From the NCBI RefSeq assembly GCF_021401125.1, contig NZ_JACBFQ010000006.1:124001-188000 (forward strand): 64,000 nucleotides of DNA, in the 5' to 3' direction. This document shows, piece after piece, positions 28,271 to 39,071 of the stretch (position 1 is its first letter; every line of letters begins with the position of its first letter). A program made the translations under genes and the position numbers. Below the pieces are notes generated by a model, which worked only from the letters and a program-made list of their open reading frames with translations, did not search any database and was not told the DNA's origin. Source of the DNA: Xanthobacter sp. NM-59 (GTDB taxonomy: Bacteria > Pseudomonadota > Alphaproteobacteria > Rhizobiales > Xanthobacteraceae).

Positions 28271-28295
28271 TCAAAACCGAAGACGGCGGAACAGA

Positions 28296-29567
28296 TCAGC
28301 CGCCGCAGGCTTCCAGCACGTCGTCGAAGGTGCGCAGCCCCGCGCGGGGCGCATTCACCAGCACCGCCATGTTGCCGGGGGCGTGCTTGTTCTGCCACAT
28401 CTTCGTGTGCGCCTCGGGGATGCGATCCCACGGGAACACTTCCGACATGCAGGGGTCCACGCGCCGGTCGACGATGAACTCGTTGGCGGCGGAGGCCTGC
28501 TTCAGATGAGCGAAGTGCGAGCCCTGGATGCGCTTCTGGCGCATCCACACATAGCGGGCGTCGAAGGTGATGTTGAAGCCGGTGGTGCCGGCGCAGAACA
28601 CGATCATGCCGCCGCGCTTGCCCACCAGGGTCGACACCGGGAAAGTGGTCTCGCCCGGATGCTCGAACACGATGTCCACGTCACGCTTGCCGGTGATGTC
28701 CCAGATGGCCTTGCCGAACTTACGGGCTTCCTTCAGCCACTCATTGTATTCCGGCGAGTTCACCTTGGGCAGCTGGCCCCAGCACTTGAACTCCTTGCGG
28801 TTGATGACGCCCTTGGCGCCGAGGCCCAGCACATAGTCGCGCTTGGACTCATCGGAAATGACGCCGATCACGTGCGCGCCGGAAGCAGCGGCCAGCTGCA
28901 CGCCGAACACGCCGAGGCCGCCCGAGGCGCCCCACACCAGCACATAGTCACCCGGCTTCACGGTGTGCGGCGGGTGACCGAACAGCATGCGGTAGGCGGT
29001 GGCGAGGGTGAGCGTGTAGCAGGCGCTCTCCTCCCAGGTCAGGTGCTTGGGGCGGCGCATGAGCTGGCGCGCCTGCACCCGGCAGAACTGGGCGAAGGAG
29101 CCATCCGGCGTCTCATAGCCCCAGATGCGCTGGCTGGGGGAGAACATCGGGTCGCCGCCGTTGCACTCCTCGTCGTCGCCGTCGTCCTGGTTACAGTGCA
29201 CGACCACTTCGTCGCCCACCTTCCAGCGCTTCACCTTGGAGCCCACCGCCCAGACGATGCCCGAGGCATCGGAACCGGCAATGTGGTAGGGCTCCTTGTG
29301 CACGTCAAACACGGAGATGGGCTCGCCGAGGCCGGCCCAGATGCCGTTATAGTTCACGCCGGCGGCCATCACGAGCACGAGCACGTCATTCTCGCCCAGC
29401 TCCCAGGTGGGCACCACCTCGAGCTGGAACGACTGTTCCGGAGGCCCGTGCCGCTCGCGGCGAATGGCCCAGGCATACATCTTCGCGGGCACGTGCCCGA
29501 GCGGGGGAATCTCACCCAGCTCGTAAAGATCTTTCAACGCCGCACCGTCCGCAGCCGTCTGGCCCAT
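28296..29567 (-). CDS. ccr: crotonyl-CoA carboxylase/reductase
   Basis: 423 residues. NADPH-dependent reductive carboxylation of crotonyl-CoA to ethylmalonyl-CoA, the key step of the ethylmalonyl-CoA pathway for acetyl-CoA assimilation. It belongs to the zinc-less medium-chain dehydrogenase family: KDLYELGEIPPLGHVPAKMYAW at the N-terminus, the Rossmann site VLVWGASGGLGVFGVQLAAASG, and FEHPGETTFPVS, all typical of Ccr. Start MGQTAADG was chosen because GAGAGGACGG lies upstream and the preceding codons look non-coding. It is divergent from the glsB-ecm pair, putting two pathway genes side by side. Confidence 0.95.
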   Translation of the reverse strand: MGQTAADGAALKDLYELGEIPPLGHVPAKMYAWAIRRERHGPPEQSFQLEVVPTWELGENDVLVLVMAAGVNYNGIWAGLGEPISVFDVHKEPYHIAGSDASGIVWAVGSKVKRWKVGDEVVVHCNQDDGDDEECNGGDPMFSPSQRIWGYETPDGSFAQFCRVQARQLMRRPKHLTWEESACYTLTLATAYRMLFGHPPHTVKPGDYVLVWGASGGLGVFGVQLAAASGAHVIGVISDESKRDYVLGLGAKGVINRKEFKCWGQLPKVNSPEYNEWLKEARKFGKAIWDITGKRDVDIVFEHPGETTFPVSTLVGKRGGMIVFCAGTTGFNITFDARYVWMRQKRIQGSHFAHLKQASAANEFIVDRRVDPCMSEVFPWDRIPEAHTKMWQNKHAPGNMAVLVNAPRAGLRTFDDVLEACGG

Positions 29568-29827
29568 AGCGTCCCGTCCTCTCTCTAACGAACCCCTGGC
29601 GGACTCTCCGGTCGCGTCCAGCGGCACCCCTATCGCGGTGCAAACTAGCAGAGAAGGATTTCAAGTCGATAGTCCTTGCGGCTGAACATTATGCCAATCT
29701 GTTGCCATATTGTGCCGCGCGGGAGGGCCCGTATTCGCCATATGCCACTGGACAAGGCCAGCGCGAGGCCCCATGCGTTGAAGCCCGAGCGGGGCCGCCC
29801 GCGAGGACCGAAGAGAGGGTGAGGGAT

Positions 29828-30064
29828 ATGGGCATCTTGTGGATGATCATCATCGGCGCCATCGCCGGCTTCCTGGCGGGGCAGGTCTTCCGCGGCTACG
29901 GCTTCGGCTTCGTGGGCAATGTGGCGGTGGGCATCGTGGGCGCGCTCATCGGCGGCTTTCTGTTCGGCAATGTGTTCCTGGTGGGCGGGCTCGTCGGGCA
30001 AATCATCAGTGCCACCGTCGGCGCGGTGATCCTGCTGTTCGTCATCTCGCTGGTGAAGCGCTGA
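29828..30064 (+). CDS. GlsB/YeaQ/YmgE family membrane protein
   Basis: 78 residues, glycine-rich and almost wholly hydrophobic, with two to three membrane helices (ILWMIIIGAIAGFLAGQ, VGIVGALIGGFLFG, ATVGAVILLFVISLV). This is the transglycosylase-associated or stress-response small membrane protein family. Start ATG 29828 after GAGAGGGTGAGGG. It lies 134 bp before ecm; whether the two share a message is unclear. Confidence 0.85.
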   Translation: MGILWMIIIGAIAGFLAGQVFRGYGFGFVGNVAVGIVGALIGGFLFGNVFLVGGLVGQIISATVGAVILLFVISLVKR

Positions 30065-30198
30065 GCCGGCTTCGCCGTCCATTGCCCATCAATGCATCAG
30101 GCCGGCCACTTCTGGTGGGGAAAATTTCCCGTCGACGCGCCGGTCTTCGCGACGCACAATCGTGCGAGACATCAAGAAACGAACAACGGGGATTTCGG

Positions 30199-32172
30199 AT
30201 GGCGGACCGCGACAGGCCTTGGCTTTTCCGCACCTATGCGGGGCATTCCACGGCGTCGGAGTCGAACAAGCTCTATCGCTCGAATCTCGCCAAGGGCCAG
30301 ACGGGCTTGTCCGTGGCCTTCGACCTGCCGACCCAGACCGGCTACGACAGCGACCATCCCCTCGCCCGTGGTGAAGTGGGCAAGGTGGGCGTGCCCATCT
30401 CCCATCTGGGCGACATGCGCACCCTGTTCGAGGGCATTCCGCTCGCGAACATGAACACGTCCATGACCATCAATGCCTGCGCGGCGTGGCTGCTCTCGCT
30501 CTACATCGCCACCGCTGACGAGCAGGGCGCCGACCGCACCAAGCTGCAGGGCACCACCCAGAACGACATCATCAAGGAATATCTTTCGCGCGGAACCTAT
30601 GTGTTCCCGCCCGCGCCCTCCATGCGCCTGACCAAGGACACCATCATCTTCACCACCGGCAACCTGCCCAAGTGGAACCCGATGAATGTGTGCTCCTACC
30701 ACCTGCAGGAAGCCGGAGCGACGCCGGTGCAGGAGCTGGCCTTCGCGCTGGCCAACGCCATCGCCATTCTCGACACGGTGAAGAAGTCCGGCGAGGCGGA
30801 AGGCCCCGTGTTTGGCGAGGTGGTGGGCCGCATCTCCTTCTTCGTGAATGCGGGCATGCGCTTCATCACCGAGATGTGCAAGATGCGCGCATTCGTCGAT
30901 CTGTGGGACGAGATCTGCGTCAACCGCTACGGCATCACCGACGCCAAGCAGAAGCTGTTCCGCTATGGCGTGCAGGTGAACTCCCTGGGGCTCACCGAGC
31001 AGCAGCCGGAGAACAACGTCTACCGCATCCTCATCGAGATGCTGGCGGTGACGCTCTCCAAGAAGGCCCGCGCCCGCGCGGTGCAGCTTCCCGCCTGGAA
31101 CGAGGCGCTGGGCCTGCCGCGCTCGTTCGACCAGCAGTGGTCGCTGCGCATGCAGCAGGTCGTGGCCTATGAGACCGACCTGCTCGAATATGGCGACATC
31201 TTCGACGGCTCGGTGGAGATCGCCCGCAAGGTCGAGGAGCTGAAGGAAGAGGCGCGCGCCGAGCTCGCCCGGATCGAGGCCATGGGCGGCGCCGTCGCGG
31301 CCATCGAGAATTCCTACATGAAGCAGGCTCTCGTGGAGTCCAACACCCGCCGGCTGGAGGCCATCGAGCGTGGCGACCAGGTGGTGGTGGGCGTGAACCG
31401 CTGGACCGAGAGTGAGCCCTCTCCGCTCACCACCGGCGAAGGCGCCATCCTCACCGTGCCGGAAGGCGTGGAGGCCGAGCAGGTCGCACGTCTCCAGGCC
31501 TGGCGCGAGGCCCGCGACGGCAAGGCCGTGGCGGCCGCCCTGGCGGACCTGAAGAGTGCGGCCCAGGAAGGCCGCAACATCATGGATCCCTCCATCGCCT
31601 GCGCCAAGGCCGGCGTCACCACCGGCGAGTGGGGCACCTGCCTGCGCGAGGTGTTCGGCGAATATCGCGCGCCCACGGGCGTCGGCCGCGCCGCCCGCGT
31701 GGACACCCAGGGTCTGGAGGACGTGCGCAAGGGCGTCGATGCCGTCTCCGAGAAGCTGGGCCGCCGGCTCAAGTTCCTGGTGGGCAAGCCGGGCCTCGAC
31801 GGCCATTCCAATGGCGCCGAGCAGATCGCCGTGCGCGCCCGCGATTGCGGCATGGAAGTGGTCTATGAGGGCATCCGCCTGACCCCGGCCGAGATCGTGA
31901 ACGCCGCTCTGGAAGAAAGCGTGCACGTGGTCGGCCTTTCCATCCTCTCCGGTTCCCACGTGCCGCTGGTGCGTGACGTGATGGAACGGATGCGGGCCGA
32001 GGGCCTTTCTGACATCCCGGTGGTGGTGGGCGGCATCATCCCGCCTGAGGATGAGGCCCAGCTCAAGAGCTTCGGGGTGGCGGCGGTCTATACGCCGAAG
32101 AACTTCGAGCTCAACCGCATCATGGCCGACATCGTCTCCATCGTGGATGGCGAGACCAAAAAGGCGGCCTGA
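30199..32172 (+). CDS. ecm: ethylmalonyl-CoA mutase (MeaA-like), adenosylcobalamin-dependent
   Basis: 657 residues. Converts ethylmalonyl-CoA to methylsuccinyl-CoA. The TIM-barrel catalytic domain starts RPWLFRTYAGHSTASESNKLYR and contains GLSVAFDLPTQTGYDSDHP. The C-terminal B12-binding domain has the base-off motif GLDGHSNG, then VVGLSILSGSH and VVVGGIIPP. Fused substrate and B12 domains in one chain of this length, and pairing with ccr, favour ecm over methylmalonyl-CoA mutase or isobutyryl-CoA mutase. ATG 30199; the open frame extends upstream but overlaps the glsB gene in another frame. Confidence 0.93.
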   Translation: MADRDRPWLFRTYAGHSTASESNKLYRSNLAKGQTGLSVAFDLPTQTGYDSDHPLARGEVGKVGVPISHLGDMRTLFEGIPLANMNTSMTINACAAWLLSLYIATADEQGADRTKLQGTTQNDIIKEYLSRGTYVFPPAPSMRLTKDTIIFTTGNLPKWNPMNVCSYHLQEAGATPVQELAFALANAIAILDTVKKSGEAEGPVFGEVVGRISFFVNAGMRFITEMCKMRAFVDLWDEICVNRYGITDAKQKLFRYGVQVNSLGLTEQQPENNVYRILIEMLAVTLSKKARARAVQLPAWNEALGLPRSFDQQWSLRMQQVVAYETDLLEYGDIFDGSVEIARKVEELKEEARAELARIEAMGGAVAAIENSYMKQALVESNTRRLEAIERGDQVVVGVNRWTESEPSPLTTGEGAILTVPEGVEAEQVARLQAWREARDGKAVAAALADLKSAAQEGRNIMDPSIACAKAGVTTGEWGTCLREVFGEYRAPTGVGRAARVDTQGLEDVRKGVDAVSEKLGRRLKFLVGKPGLDGHSNGAEQIAVRARDCGMEVVYEGIRLTPAEIVNAALEESVHVVGLSILSGSHVPLVRDVMERMRAEGLSDIPVVVGGIIPPEDEAQLKSFGVAAVYTPKNFELNRIMADIVSIVDGETKKAA

Positions 32173-32196
32173 TCCGCCCTTCCCCGGACGATCCCA

Positions 32197-32228
32197 GCGC
32201 CCGCCCCTCCCGGCGGGCGCTTTTCTTT
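32197..32228 (+). terminator. rho-independent terminator of ecm
   Basis: Stem GCGCCCGCC/GGCGGGCGC (32197-32205, 32212-32220) followed by TTTTCTTT. It is 25 bp after the ecm stop. Confidence 0.9.
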
Positions 32229-32416
32229 GTGTGCCGGCGACGCGCGACCTCCAGACACGCGACCTCCTTGGGATCGGCGCGAAAGACTACGGGTCCCGGA
32301 CCTCGCTCGACGGTCCATAAAAATGTCTCGTAGCGACCGCTCGCTGACGTAAACGGATAAGCGACAAAACCTGATCGGTGCCAAGCTCCGCGAATCTTTC
32401 CTTCGCGAGAACTCAC

Positions 32417-33232
32417 ATGGGCTTCCTGATCCAATTGGCCAATGCCAGCGTGCCGGCCGTCATCCTTCTTATATTTGCTGTTCAGTTGGTCGCGCGCGAG
32501 GTGGGATTGTGGGTCGGCAACCGCCAGCACCGCCTCAATCCCGCTGAGCAGGAGACTGCCGGCGTGCTCGTCGGCAGCATGCTCGCGCTCCTGGCCTTCG
32601 TCCTGGCCCTGACATTGTCCTTCGCCAATGGCCGGTTCCAGGAGCGCCGCGAACACATCGGGCGCGAAGCCAACGCCATCGGCTCATCCTGGACGGCAGC
32701 GCAGGCCATCGGCTCCCCTCAGAGCCTTGAGATTGCGCGCCTGCTGGTTGACTATGGCGAGCAGCGCAAGAACTATGTGGAAGCTCCCCCGAACGCCACC
32801 GTGCTGGACGCGATCACCCGCCGCAGCGATGCGATCCAGGCCCGGATCATGGACCAGCTCTCCCTCATGGTGCGCGAGCGGCCCGATGCGATCAGCGCCT
32901 CCATGATGAACAGCCTGAACGACACCTTCAGCGCCTCCACCGGGACGCGCTTCGCCTTCAGCTCCCATATGCCGGAGGAACTGTTCTGGCTGCTGATCGG
33001 CATGTCGGTGGTAAGCATGGCGGCGCTGGGCTACCAGATCGGCATCCGTGGCCAGAAGGCACGCGCCCTCTCTCTGCTTCTGACGGCCATGTGGACCATG
33101 GTCATCGTGGACATTCTCGATCTCAGCTCGGCGCGCGTGGGCAACGTGCACAACGATACCAGCGTGTTCAACTGGACGCTGGATTCACTCCGGCCCGAGG
33201 CGCCCAGCCCCCCGCAGCCGCCCGCCCACTGA
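32417..33232 (+). CDS. bestrophin-like (DUF4239) membrane protein
   Basis: 271 residues. Two N-terminal helices (SVPAVILLIFAVQLVA, GVLVGSMLALLAFVLALTLSFA), a cytosolic helical segment with EREHIGREANAIGSSW-type sequence (here RREHIGREANAIGSSWTAAQ), and two C-terminal helices (LFWLLIGMSVVSMAALGYQIG, LSLLLTAMWTMVIVDILDL). This pattern is the DUF4239 or bestrophin-like family of unknown transport function. Start is uncertain: ATG 32417 (MGFLIQL) is preferred over 32378 because it opens straight into the first helix. Confidence 0.75.
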   Translation: MGFLIQLANASVPAVILLIFAVQLVAREVGLWVGNRQHRLNPAEQETAGVLVGSMLALLAFVLALTLSFANGRFQERREHIGREANAIGSSWTAAQAIGSPQSLEIARLLVDYGEQRKNYVEAPPNATVLDAITRRSDAIQARIMDQLSLMVRERPDAISASMMNSLNDTFSASTGTRFAFSSHMPEELFWLLIGMSVVSMAALGYQIGIRGQKARALSLLLTAMWTMVIVDILDLSSARVGNVHNDTSVFNWTLDSLRPEAPSPPQPPAH

Positions 33233-33240
33233 GCGGCAAG

Positions 33241-33702
33241 CTACACGCCTGCCGGGCGTCCGCTCACCACCGTGCGGATGGCGAAAGACGACTGGATGCG
33301 CGCCACCCCCGGCAGGCGTGAGAGCACTTCCTTGTGCAGGCGCTCATAATCGGCGGCGTTCTTCACCTCGATTTTCACGATGTAGTCGGCAAGGCCGGTC
33401 ATCAGATAGCAGTCGGTCACTTCCGGGCAACGCCGCACCGCCGCCTCGAACCGGTTCAGGAACTCTTCGGTCTGCCGGTCGAGGGTGATCTGGGTGATGA
33501 CCACCAGCTTGTCGTCGGCACCATTGGTATTCAGCAGCGCCGTATAGCCCCGAATGACGCCCGTGCGCTCCAGATGGCGCATGCGGCGCAGGCAGGCGGA
33601 GGGCGAAAGGCCGACCTCCGCCGCGAGATCCGCATTGGAGATGCGTCCATCGCGCCGCAAGACCCGGATAATGCGCTCGTCCACGTCGTCGAGGGTCGGC
33701 AT
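33241..33702 (-). CDS. Lrp/AsnC family transcriptional regulator
   Basis: 153 residues. An N-terminal helix-turn-helix (DERIIRVLRRDGRISNADLAAEVGLSPSACLRRMRHLE) is followed by the RAM ligand domain with GLADYIVKIEV. It is divergent from dadA with 139 bp between, the classic layout of an amino-acid-responsive activator or repressor (DadR or BkdR type) and its target. It probably senses alanine or a related amino acid and controls dadA; this is inference from context. Start MPTLDDVD (33702). Confidence 0.9.
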   Translation of the reverse strand: MPTLDDVDERIIRVLRRDGRISNADLAAEVGLSPSACLRRMRHLERTGVIRGYTALLNTNGADDKLVVITQITLDRQTEEFLNRFEAAVRRCPEVTDCYLMTGLADYIVKIEVKNAADYERLHKEVLSRLPGVARIQSSFAIRTVVSGRPAGV

Positions 33703-33841
33703 GAGCAGGATCTTTCGCAGTCCGGCAGAAAATTGCAACCACCCCGCCGGCCGGTTCAGCTTGTGTCGTCGAATCGTCTGAAATGCCGCAGGCCCCGGCG
33801 TAAACTTTTACCAGATCAGCAATTTGCACCGGTGGGCCATT

Positions 33842-35107
33842 ATGCGGATTCTCATTCTCGGCAGCGGTGTGGTGGGTGTCACATCCGCTTACTATCTCGC
33901 CCGCAAGGGCCACGAGGTGACGGTGCTCGACCGCCAGCCGGCGGCCGGCATGGAAACCTCCTTCGCCAATGCCGGCCAAGTCTCGCCCGGCTACTCGGCC
34001 CCCTGGGCCGGACCCGGCATTCCCATCAAGGCCATGAAGTGGCTGATGATGCACCACCGGCCTTTGGTGGTTTGGCCGAGCCTCGACACCAAGCTCTATT
34101 TCTGGCTGGCGAAGATGCTCGCCAACTGCACGGAAGATGCCTACCGGCGCAACAAGGCGCGCATGGTGCGCCTCGCCGAGTTCAGCCGCGACGCCCTGAA
34201 AGAGCTGCGCGCCGAAACCGGCATCACCTATGACGATCGCGCCAAGGGCACGCTCCAGCTGTTCCGCACCCAGAAGCAGCTCCACCATGTGGGCGACGAC
34301 ACTGTGGTGCTGGACGCCCACAACGTGCCCTATGAGGTGCTGGACGTGGCCGGCTGCGTGGCCGTGGAGCCGGCGCTGGCGCGCGTGCGCGAGAAGTTCG
34401 TGGGCGGGCTGCGCCTGCCCGGCGACGAAACCGGCGACGCCCATCTGTTCACCCAGCGTCTGGCCACCATCGCCGAAAAGCGCGGCGTGGCATTCCGCTA
34501 TGACAGCTCCGTCGAGCGCCTCGAAACTGATGGCAGGCGCGTGACCGCCGTGGCCCTGAAGGGCGGGGAGAGGCTGACCGCCGACCTCTACGTGGTGGCC
34601 ATGGGCAGCTACAGCCCGGCTTTGCTGCGGCCGCTGGGCATCGACCTGCCCATCTATCCGGTGAAGGGCTACTCGCTCACTTTGCCCATCACCAACCCCG
34701 ATGCCGCGCCCGAATCCACAGTGATGGACGAAACCTACAAGATTGCCATCACCCGCCTGGGCGACCGCATCCGCGTGGGCGGCACGGCGGAATTGGCGGG
34801 CTTCAACCTGGACCTGCGTGAGCCGCGCCGGGCCACACTAGCCTTCTCCGTCGGCGATCTCTTCCCCGATGGCGGCGATATCTCGAAGGCCACCTTCTGG
34901 ACGGGCCTGCGCCCCATGACGCCGGATGGCACACCTATTGTCGGCGCAACGGCTTACGGCAATCTCTACACTAATACCGGGCATGGCACCTTGGGCTGGA
35001 CCATGGCCTGCGGTTCCGGCCGGGTGTTGGCGGACCTCATCGGCGGGCAGGAGCCGGATATTGCGTCCGACGACTTCGCCATCTCCCGCTACGCGGTGGC
35101 GGCCTGA
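33842..35107 (+). CDS. dadA: D-amino acid dehydrogenase small subunit
   Basis: 421 residues. Membrane-associated flavoenzyme that oxidises D-alanine and other D-amino acids to 2-oxoacids. FAD site at the N-terminus ([29 protein letters not shown]), then [26 protein letters not shown], which is diagnostic of DadA, and the C-terminal [17 protein letters not shown]. Start ATG 33842. The alanine racemase gene dadX is not next to it. Probably controlled by the divergent Lrp-type regulator. Confidence 0.93.
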   Translation: MRILILGSGVVGVTSAYYLARKGHEVTVLDRQPAAGMETSFANAGQVSPGYSAPWAGPGIPIKAMKWLMMHHRPLVVWPSLDTKLYFWLAKMLANCTEDAYRRNKARMVRLAEFSRDALKELRAETGITYDDRAKGTLQLFRTQKQLHHVGDDTVVLDAHNVPYEVLDVAGCVAVEPALARVREKFVGGLRLPGDETGDAHLFTQRLATIAEKRGVAFRYDSSVERLETDGRRVTAVALKGGERLTADLYVVAMGSYSPALLRPLGIDLPIYPVKGYSLTLPITNPDAAPESTVMDETYKIAITRLGDRIRVGGTAELAGFNLDLREPRRATLAFSVGDLFPDGGDISKATFWTGLRPMTPDGTPIVGATAYGNLYTNTGHGTLGWTMACGSGRVLADLIGGQEPDIASDDFAISRYAVAA

Positions 35108-35200
35108 GGCCATCCCGCATCGCCCCGGCCGTTCCTCGCCCGCGTGTAAGCGACGAAGGCGACCGCCGGGGCAATCACCAGATGACCGCCCCCACAGGCG

Positions 35201-36022
35201 TCAGCGAACTTCAAGCCCGCCGGAACCCGGGCCCAGGCCCCAGTCTGGCGCCGAGGCCCCCGATTGTTCCAGCTCTATGGCGAAATCCACGGCGCGGGCG
35301 ATGATCTGGTCGACCCGGTCGACACCGCTCACCTGAATAGCGACATTGGGCACCACCTCCGCCAGGAGCGCGCCGGCCAGCATCTCGCGCGGCGGCCGCA
35401 CGAGACCCCTCAGGCGTCCATCGCAGGGCGCCACCACCAAAGCAGTTCCCACAAGGCCGATCATCTCGCCCGCGCGCACCACCTCCCCGATCACCTTTTC
35501 ACTGCGAAAGACACCTGATGCCGGCGCCCGCACCGCGGTGTCGAAGCGCGAAAAAGCGCGGGTGCCGCCCTTTGCGCAGCCCGCCCGCAGCACGGCGCCG
35601 GGGTCCGGGCCGCCCACCTCGATGACAAGGTCGCAATCCTCGCCCGCGCTGGCGCCAGGGCCCAGGACGATCGTCAATTCCGTATCGCAGCGCTCGCCCC
35701 CGCCCTCGCGGGCGTCCACCACCACATCCCAAGGCCAGCGGGCAACCGCCGCAAGGTCCGCCTGGCACAATACGGGCACGAACATGCCGCTGGTGAGCCC
35801 GGAAAGGAGCTCCGCATCACGACCAACCCGCCGCGCTTCCACGCCGCCGAGGGTCGCCACACCATCCCACCAGGCATCGGCAAACGACATCTTTCGCCGC
35901 AGCACCGCTTCCGGCGCGCTTTGATGAAGAGCTACGGCGTGACCGGACAGGAGAAGAGTGCGGGCCACGGCGGAGGCCAGCTCGTTCACGCCCAGAACCA
36001 GGACACTGCTTTTGTCTGGCAT
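35201..36022 (-). CDS. YqeB-like (EF2563 family) molybdoenzyme-accessory protein
   Basis: 273 residues. The N-terminal half is a Rossmann-like domain (VLVLGVNELASAVARTLLLSG) and the C-terminal half has a biotinyl/lipoyl-like hairpin (VRAPASGVFRSEKVIGEVVRAGEMIG). This matches YqeB/EF2563 proteins, named for a link to selenium-dependent molybdenum hydroxylases and related to XdhC. Its molecular role is not established. Next to it are nifH and a ModE-type regulator, so a general molybdenum theme is plausible. Start MPDKSSVLV (36022) preceded by AGGGCGATG-type spacing (GGGAGGGCG). Could be misnamed if the family is broader than I recall. Confidence 0.7.
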   Translation of the reverse strand: MPDKSSVLVLGVNELASAVARTLLLSGHAVALHQSAPEAVLRRKMSFADAWWDGVATLGGVEARRVGRDAELLSGLTSGMFVPVLCQADLAAVARWPWDVVVDAREGGGERCDTELTIVLGPGASAGEDCDLVIEVGGPDPGAVLRAGCAKGGTRAFSRFDTAVRAPASGVFRSEKVIGEVVRAGEMIGLVGTALVVAPCDGRLRGLVRPPREMLAGALLAEVVPNVAIQVSGVDRVDQIIARAVDFAIELEQSGASAPDWGLGPGSGGLEVR

Positions 36023-36220
36023 CGCCCTCCCCTTCCCGCGCCCGGCCGCAGTGAACATGTCCGTCCTTCGCGCCAACGGCGTCAACCGCGATCTCCGCAA
36101 CGGGCAATGAAGCCGGCGCTTGCGCAGCACACTGCACGCACGCGCCCACAGCCCCGCAAACGGAAACGGCCGGCCGCTGCGACCCGGCCGACCGTCCCGC
36201 CAAGGCAAGGCGTTTTCAGA

Positions 36221-37255
<1,035 letters not shown>

Positions 37256-37304
37256 TTATCATTTTCCTACAGCCTGTTACGCCTCACCTCTCGCCAACCG
37301 CGCT

Positions 37305-37329
37305 CGCTATGATGTGCGATTATATGACG
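37305..37329. promoter_or_regulatory. possible degenerate Mo-box (ModE site)
   Basis: CGCTATGAT-N7-TATATGACG. The right half differs by one base from the ModE half-site TATATAACG; the left half shares only six of nine. The 9-7-9 spacing equals the better site at 39072. Tentative. Confidence 0.35.
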
Positions 37330-37502
37330 TTGGCGACACAAGGGTGCAGGAGCGACTGAGCAGCTGCATCACATTCAATTGAAATATCGCCTTCTTTTTT
37401 ACTCCACACGTCCGCGCGCGGCCACTCAAGCGGGCGCCGCGCCAGAGGGGAAACCTGGAATGTGACGATGGAACAGCGGGACTGTCCGAAAGCTCACATC
37501 GC

Positions 37503-37518
37503 TGTCACAAAGCACACA
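37503..37518. promoter_or_regulatory. candidate NifA upstream activator sequence
   Basis: TGT at 37503-37505, ten bases, then ACA at 37516-37518, the NifA consensus TGT-N10-ACA. It is 300 bp from the nifH promoter, farther than usual, and such a short pattern can occur by chance. Confidence 0.35.
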
Positions 37519-37688
37519 GCGCACGAATACGTCAGATTTCGACACTCACCAGAGTCTTCATGCGTCATATGTAATCTCATTATATCGCGCCGGTGGTGGC
37601 GCTGCCGCGCGACGAGCGATGCCCCCAGCGCGCGGAATATGATAGCTTTCGCAAAGGCTGCCGGAACGGATGGGACTGGGGACAGGGG

Positions 37689-38486
37689 ATGGGTTCTGCC
37701 ACCAAGATCGATGCCATGCTTGCGCTGCGCTCCGAAGGGCGCTTCCTTGTAGGGCGCGACCGCATCGCCATTCTGGAGGCCGTCGCGCAGCACGGCAGCA
37801 TCACCGAGGCGGCCAAAGCCCTCGGCTTCAGCTACAAGACCGCCTGGGACGCGGTGGCGGCCATCAATAACCTGATGCCGCGCCCCGTGCTCATCACCAA
37901 GGCCGGCGGCAAGCGTGGCGGCGGCGCCACGCTGACCGAGGAGGGGCACCGCCTCATCACCGCTTTCCGCCGCCTGGAAGACAAGCTGGCGCGCATCTCC
38001 ACCCTGATCGCGGAAGAAGGGCTGGACGGGCCCACCGATTTGTTGTTTTGGAGCGTGGCCATGAAAACCAGCGCCCGAAACGTCTTCCACTGCATCGTCA
38101 CCGACGTGCGCCGCGCGCCGGTGAATGTCGAGGTCGTCCTGAAGGTCTCGGAAGCGCACTCCATCGTGGCCGTCATCACCAATGAAAGCGCCGATGACCT
38201 CGGCCTCACGGTGGGGCGGGAGGTGATGGCCCTGGTGAAGGCCTCCTTCGTCATGCTGGCCCGGCCGGAGCCCCAGTTGCGCCTTTCCACCACCAACCTC
38301 ATCTGCGGCAAGGTGCTGGAGCGCATCGACGGCGGCGTGAACAGCGAGATCGTCGTCGACCTGGGAGACGGCAAGACGCTGACATCCATCATCACAAAGT
38401 CTGGCGCCGACGAGCTGGAGCTGCATCTGGGCGCGGAGGTCTGCGCTTTCTTCAATACGTCTCAAGTCATTCTGGCGGTGGACTGA
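37689..38486 (+). CDS. modE: ModE-family molybdate-dependent regulator
   Basis: 265 residues, the length of E. coli ModE. A winged helix-turn-helix (GRDRIAILEAVAQHGSITEAAKALGFSYKTAWDAVAAIN) is followed by two Mop/TOBE molybdate-binding domains (SARNVFHCIVTDVRRAPVN ... and LSTTNLICGKVLERIDGGVN ...). In related alphaproteobacteria such regulators (MopA/MopB) repress molybdate uptake and alternative nitrogenase genes when molybdenum is plentiful. No modABC lies in the window. Start ATG 37689 after GGGGACAGGGG. It is divergent from nifH. Confidence 0.9.
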   Translation: MGSATKIDAMLALRSEGRFLVGRDRIAILEAVAQHGSITEAAKALGFSYKTAWDAVAAINNLMPRPVLITKAGGKRGGGATLTEEGHRLITAFRRLEDKLARISTLIAEEGLDGPTDLLFWSVAMKTSARNVFHCIVTDVRRAPVNVEVVLKVSEAHSIVAVITNESADDLGLTVGREVMALVKASFVMLARPEPQLRLSTTNLICGKVLERIDGGVNSEIVVDLGDGKTLTSIITKSGADELELHLGAEVCAFFNTSQVILAVD

Positions 38487-38763
38487 GCTTTACCGCATCC
38501 ACACCACGCCGAAACGCATGTACGACGGACGACGCTGCCGCCGCCCGCCGCACATCCGAGGCCAGAACCCAGCTGAGCCGCACTCCACCTGCCACAACCA
38601 CCAAGACCCGAGCTGGAGAGCAAGGATCGCCCGGACCTCCGGCAGATGCGACGGCGTTGAAGTAAAGCCCGGCCTGCTCCAGCCCGGTTTCCGCCGCCCC
38701 GCTCTCAAGCCAATGCAAGCCCCGACCGCGGCGGATCGTCGAAGCTTTCCGGCGCCGCGGAGG

Positions 38764-39024
38764 TCAGGCCGCGACGCTGGTCATCAGCTCATCGAACACA
38801 GGGCGAGGGATGCGGAAGAAGCCCCGGCCATTGGCGCGGGTCTCATAGTATTGGGTGTAGCCCATATAGAGCTTATTATACCATTCGCGCGGAGAGAGAC
38901 TCTCGGGCTTGGCATCGATCGTGAAGATTTCGGCACTGGGCCAGAAGCGCACATGAATCATCACCTCTTCGGACGGATTACCGAGGGCGACGGTAGGCTC
39001 AACAATCTGCGCAAGGACGGTCAT
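38764..39024 (-). CDS. 86-residue protein of unknown function behind a Mo-box-like site
   Basis: I do not recognise this protein. It starts MTVLAQIVEPTVALGN, is rich in aromatic residues (FWPSAEIF, EWYNKLYMGYTQYYETR), and has no signal peptide or membrane helix, so it is likely cytosolic. The ATG (39024) follows CCGGAG at normal spacing, and an AT-rich promoter-like region with a ModE-type palindrome (39072-39096) lies just upstream. Both argue that it is a real gene. It is convergent with modE. A role in molybdenum or nitrogen-fixation physiology is inference from position only. Confidence 0.6.
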   Translation of the reverse strand: MTVLAQIVEPTVALGNPSEEVMIHVRFWPSAEIFTIDAKPESLSPREWYNKLYMGYTQYYETRANGRGFFRIPRPVFDELMTSVAA

Positions 39025-39071
39025 CGCACTACTCCGGAAGGCTTATCATTATATGAGTACGCTATGAATTT

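Noticed and set aside
37313-37328. TGT followed by a near ACA close to the nifH promoter as a NifA site
   Set aside because: The base triplet after ten nucleotides is GAC, so the consensus is not met; the only true TGT-N10-ACA is at 37503-37518.
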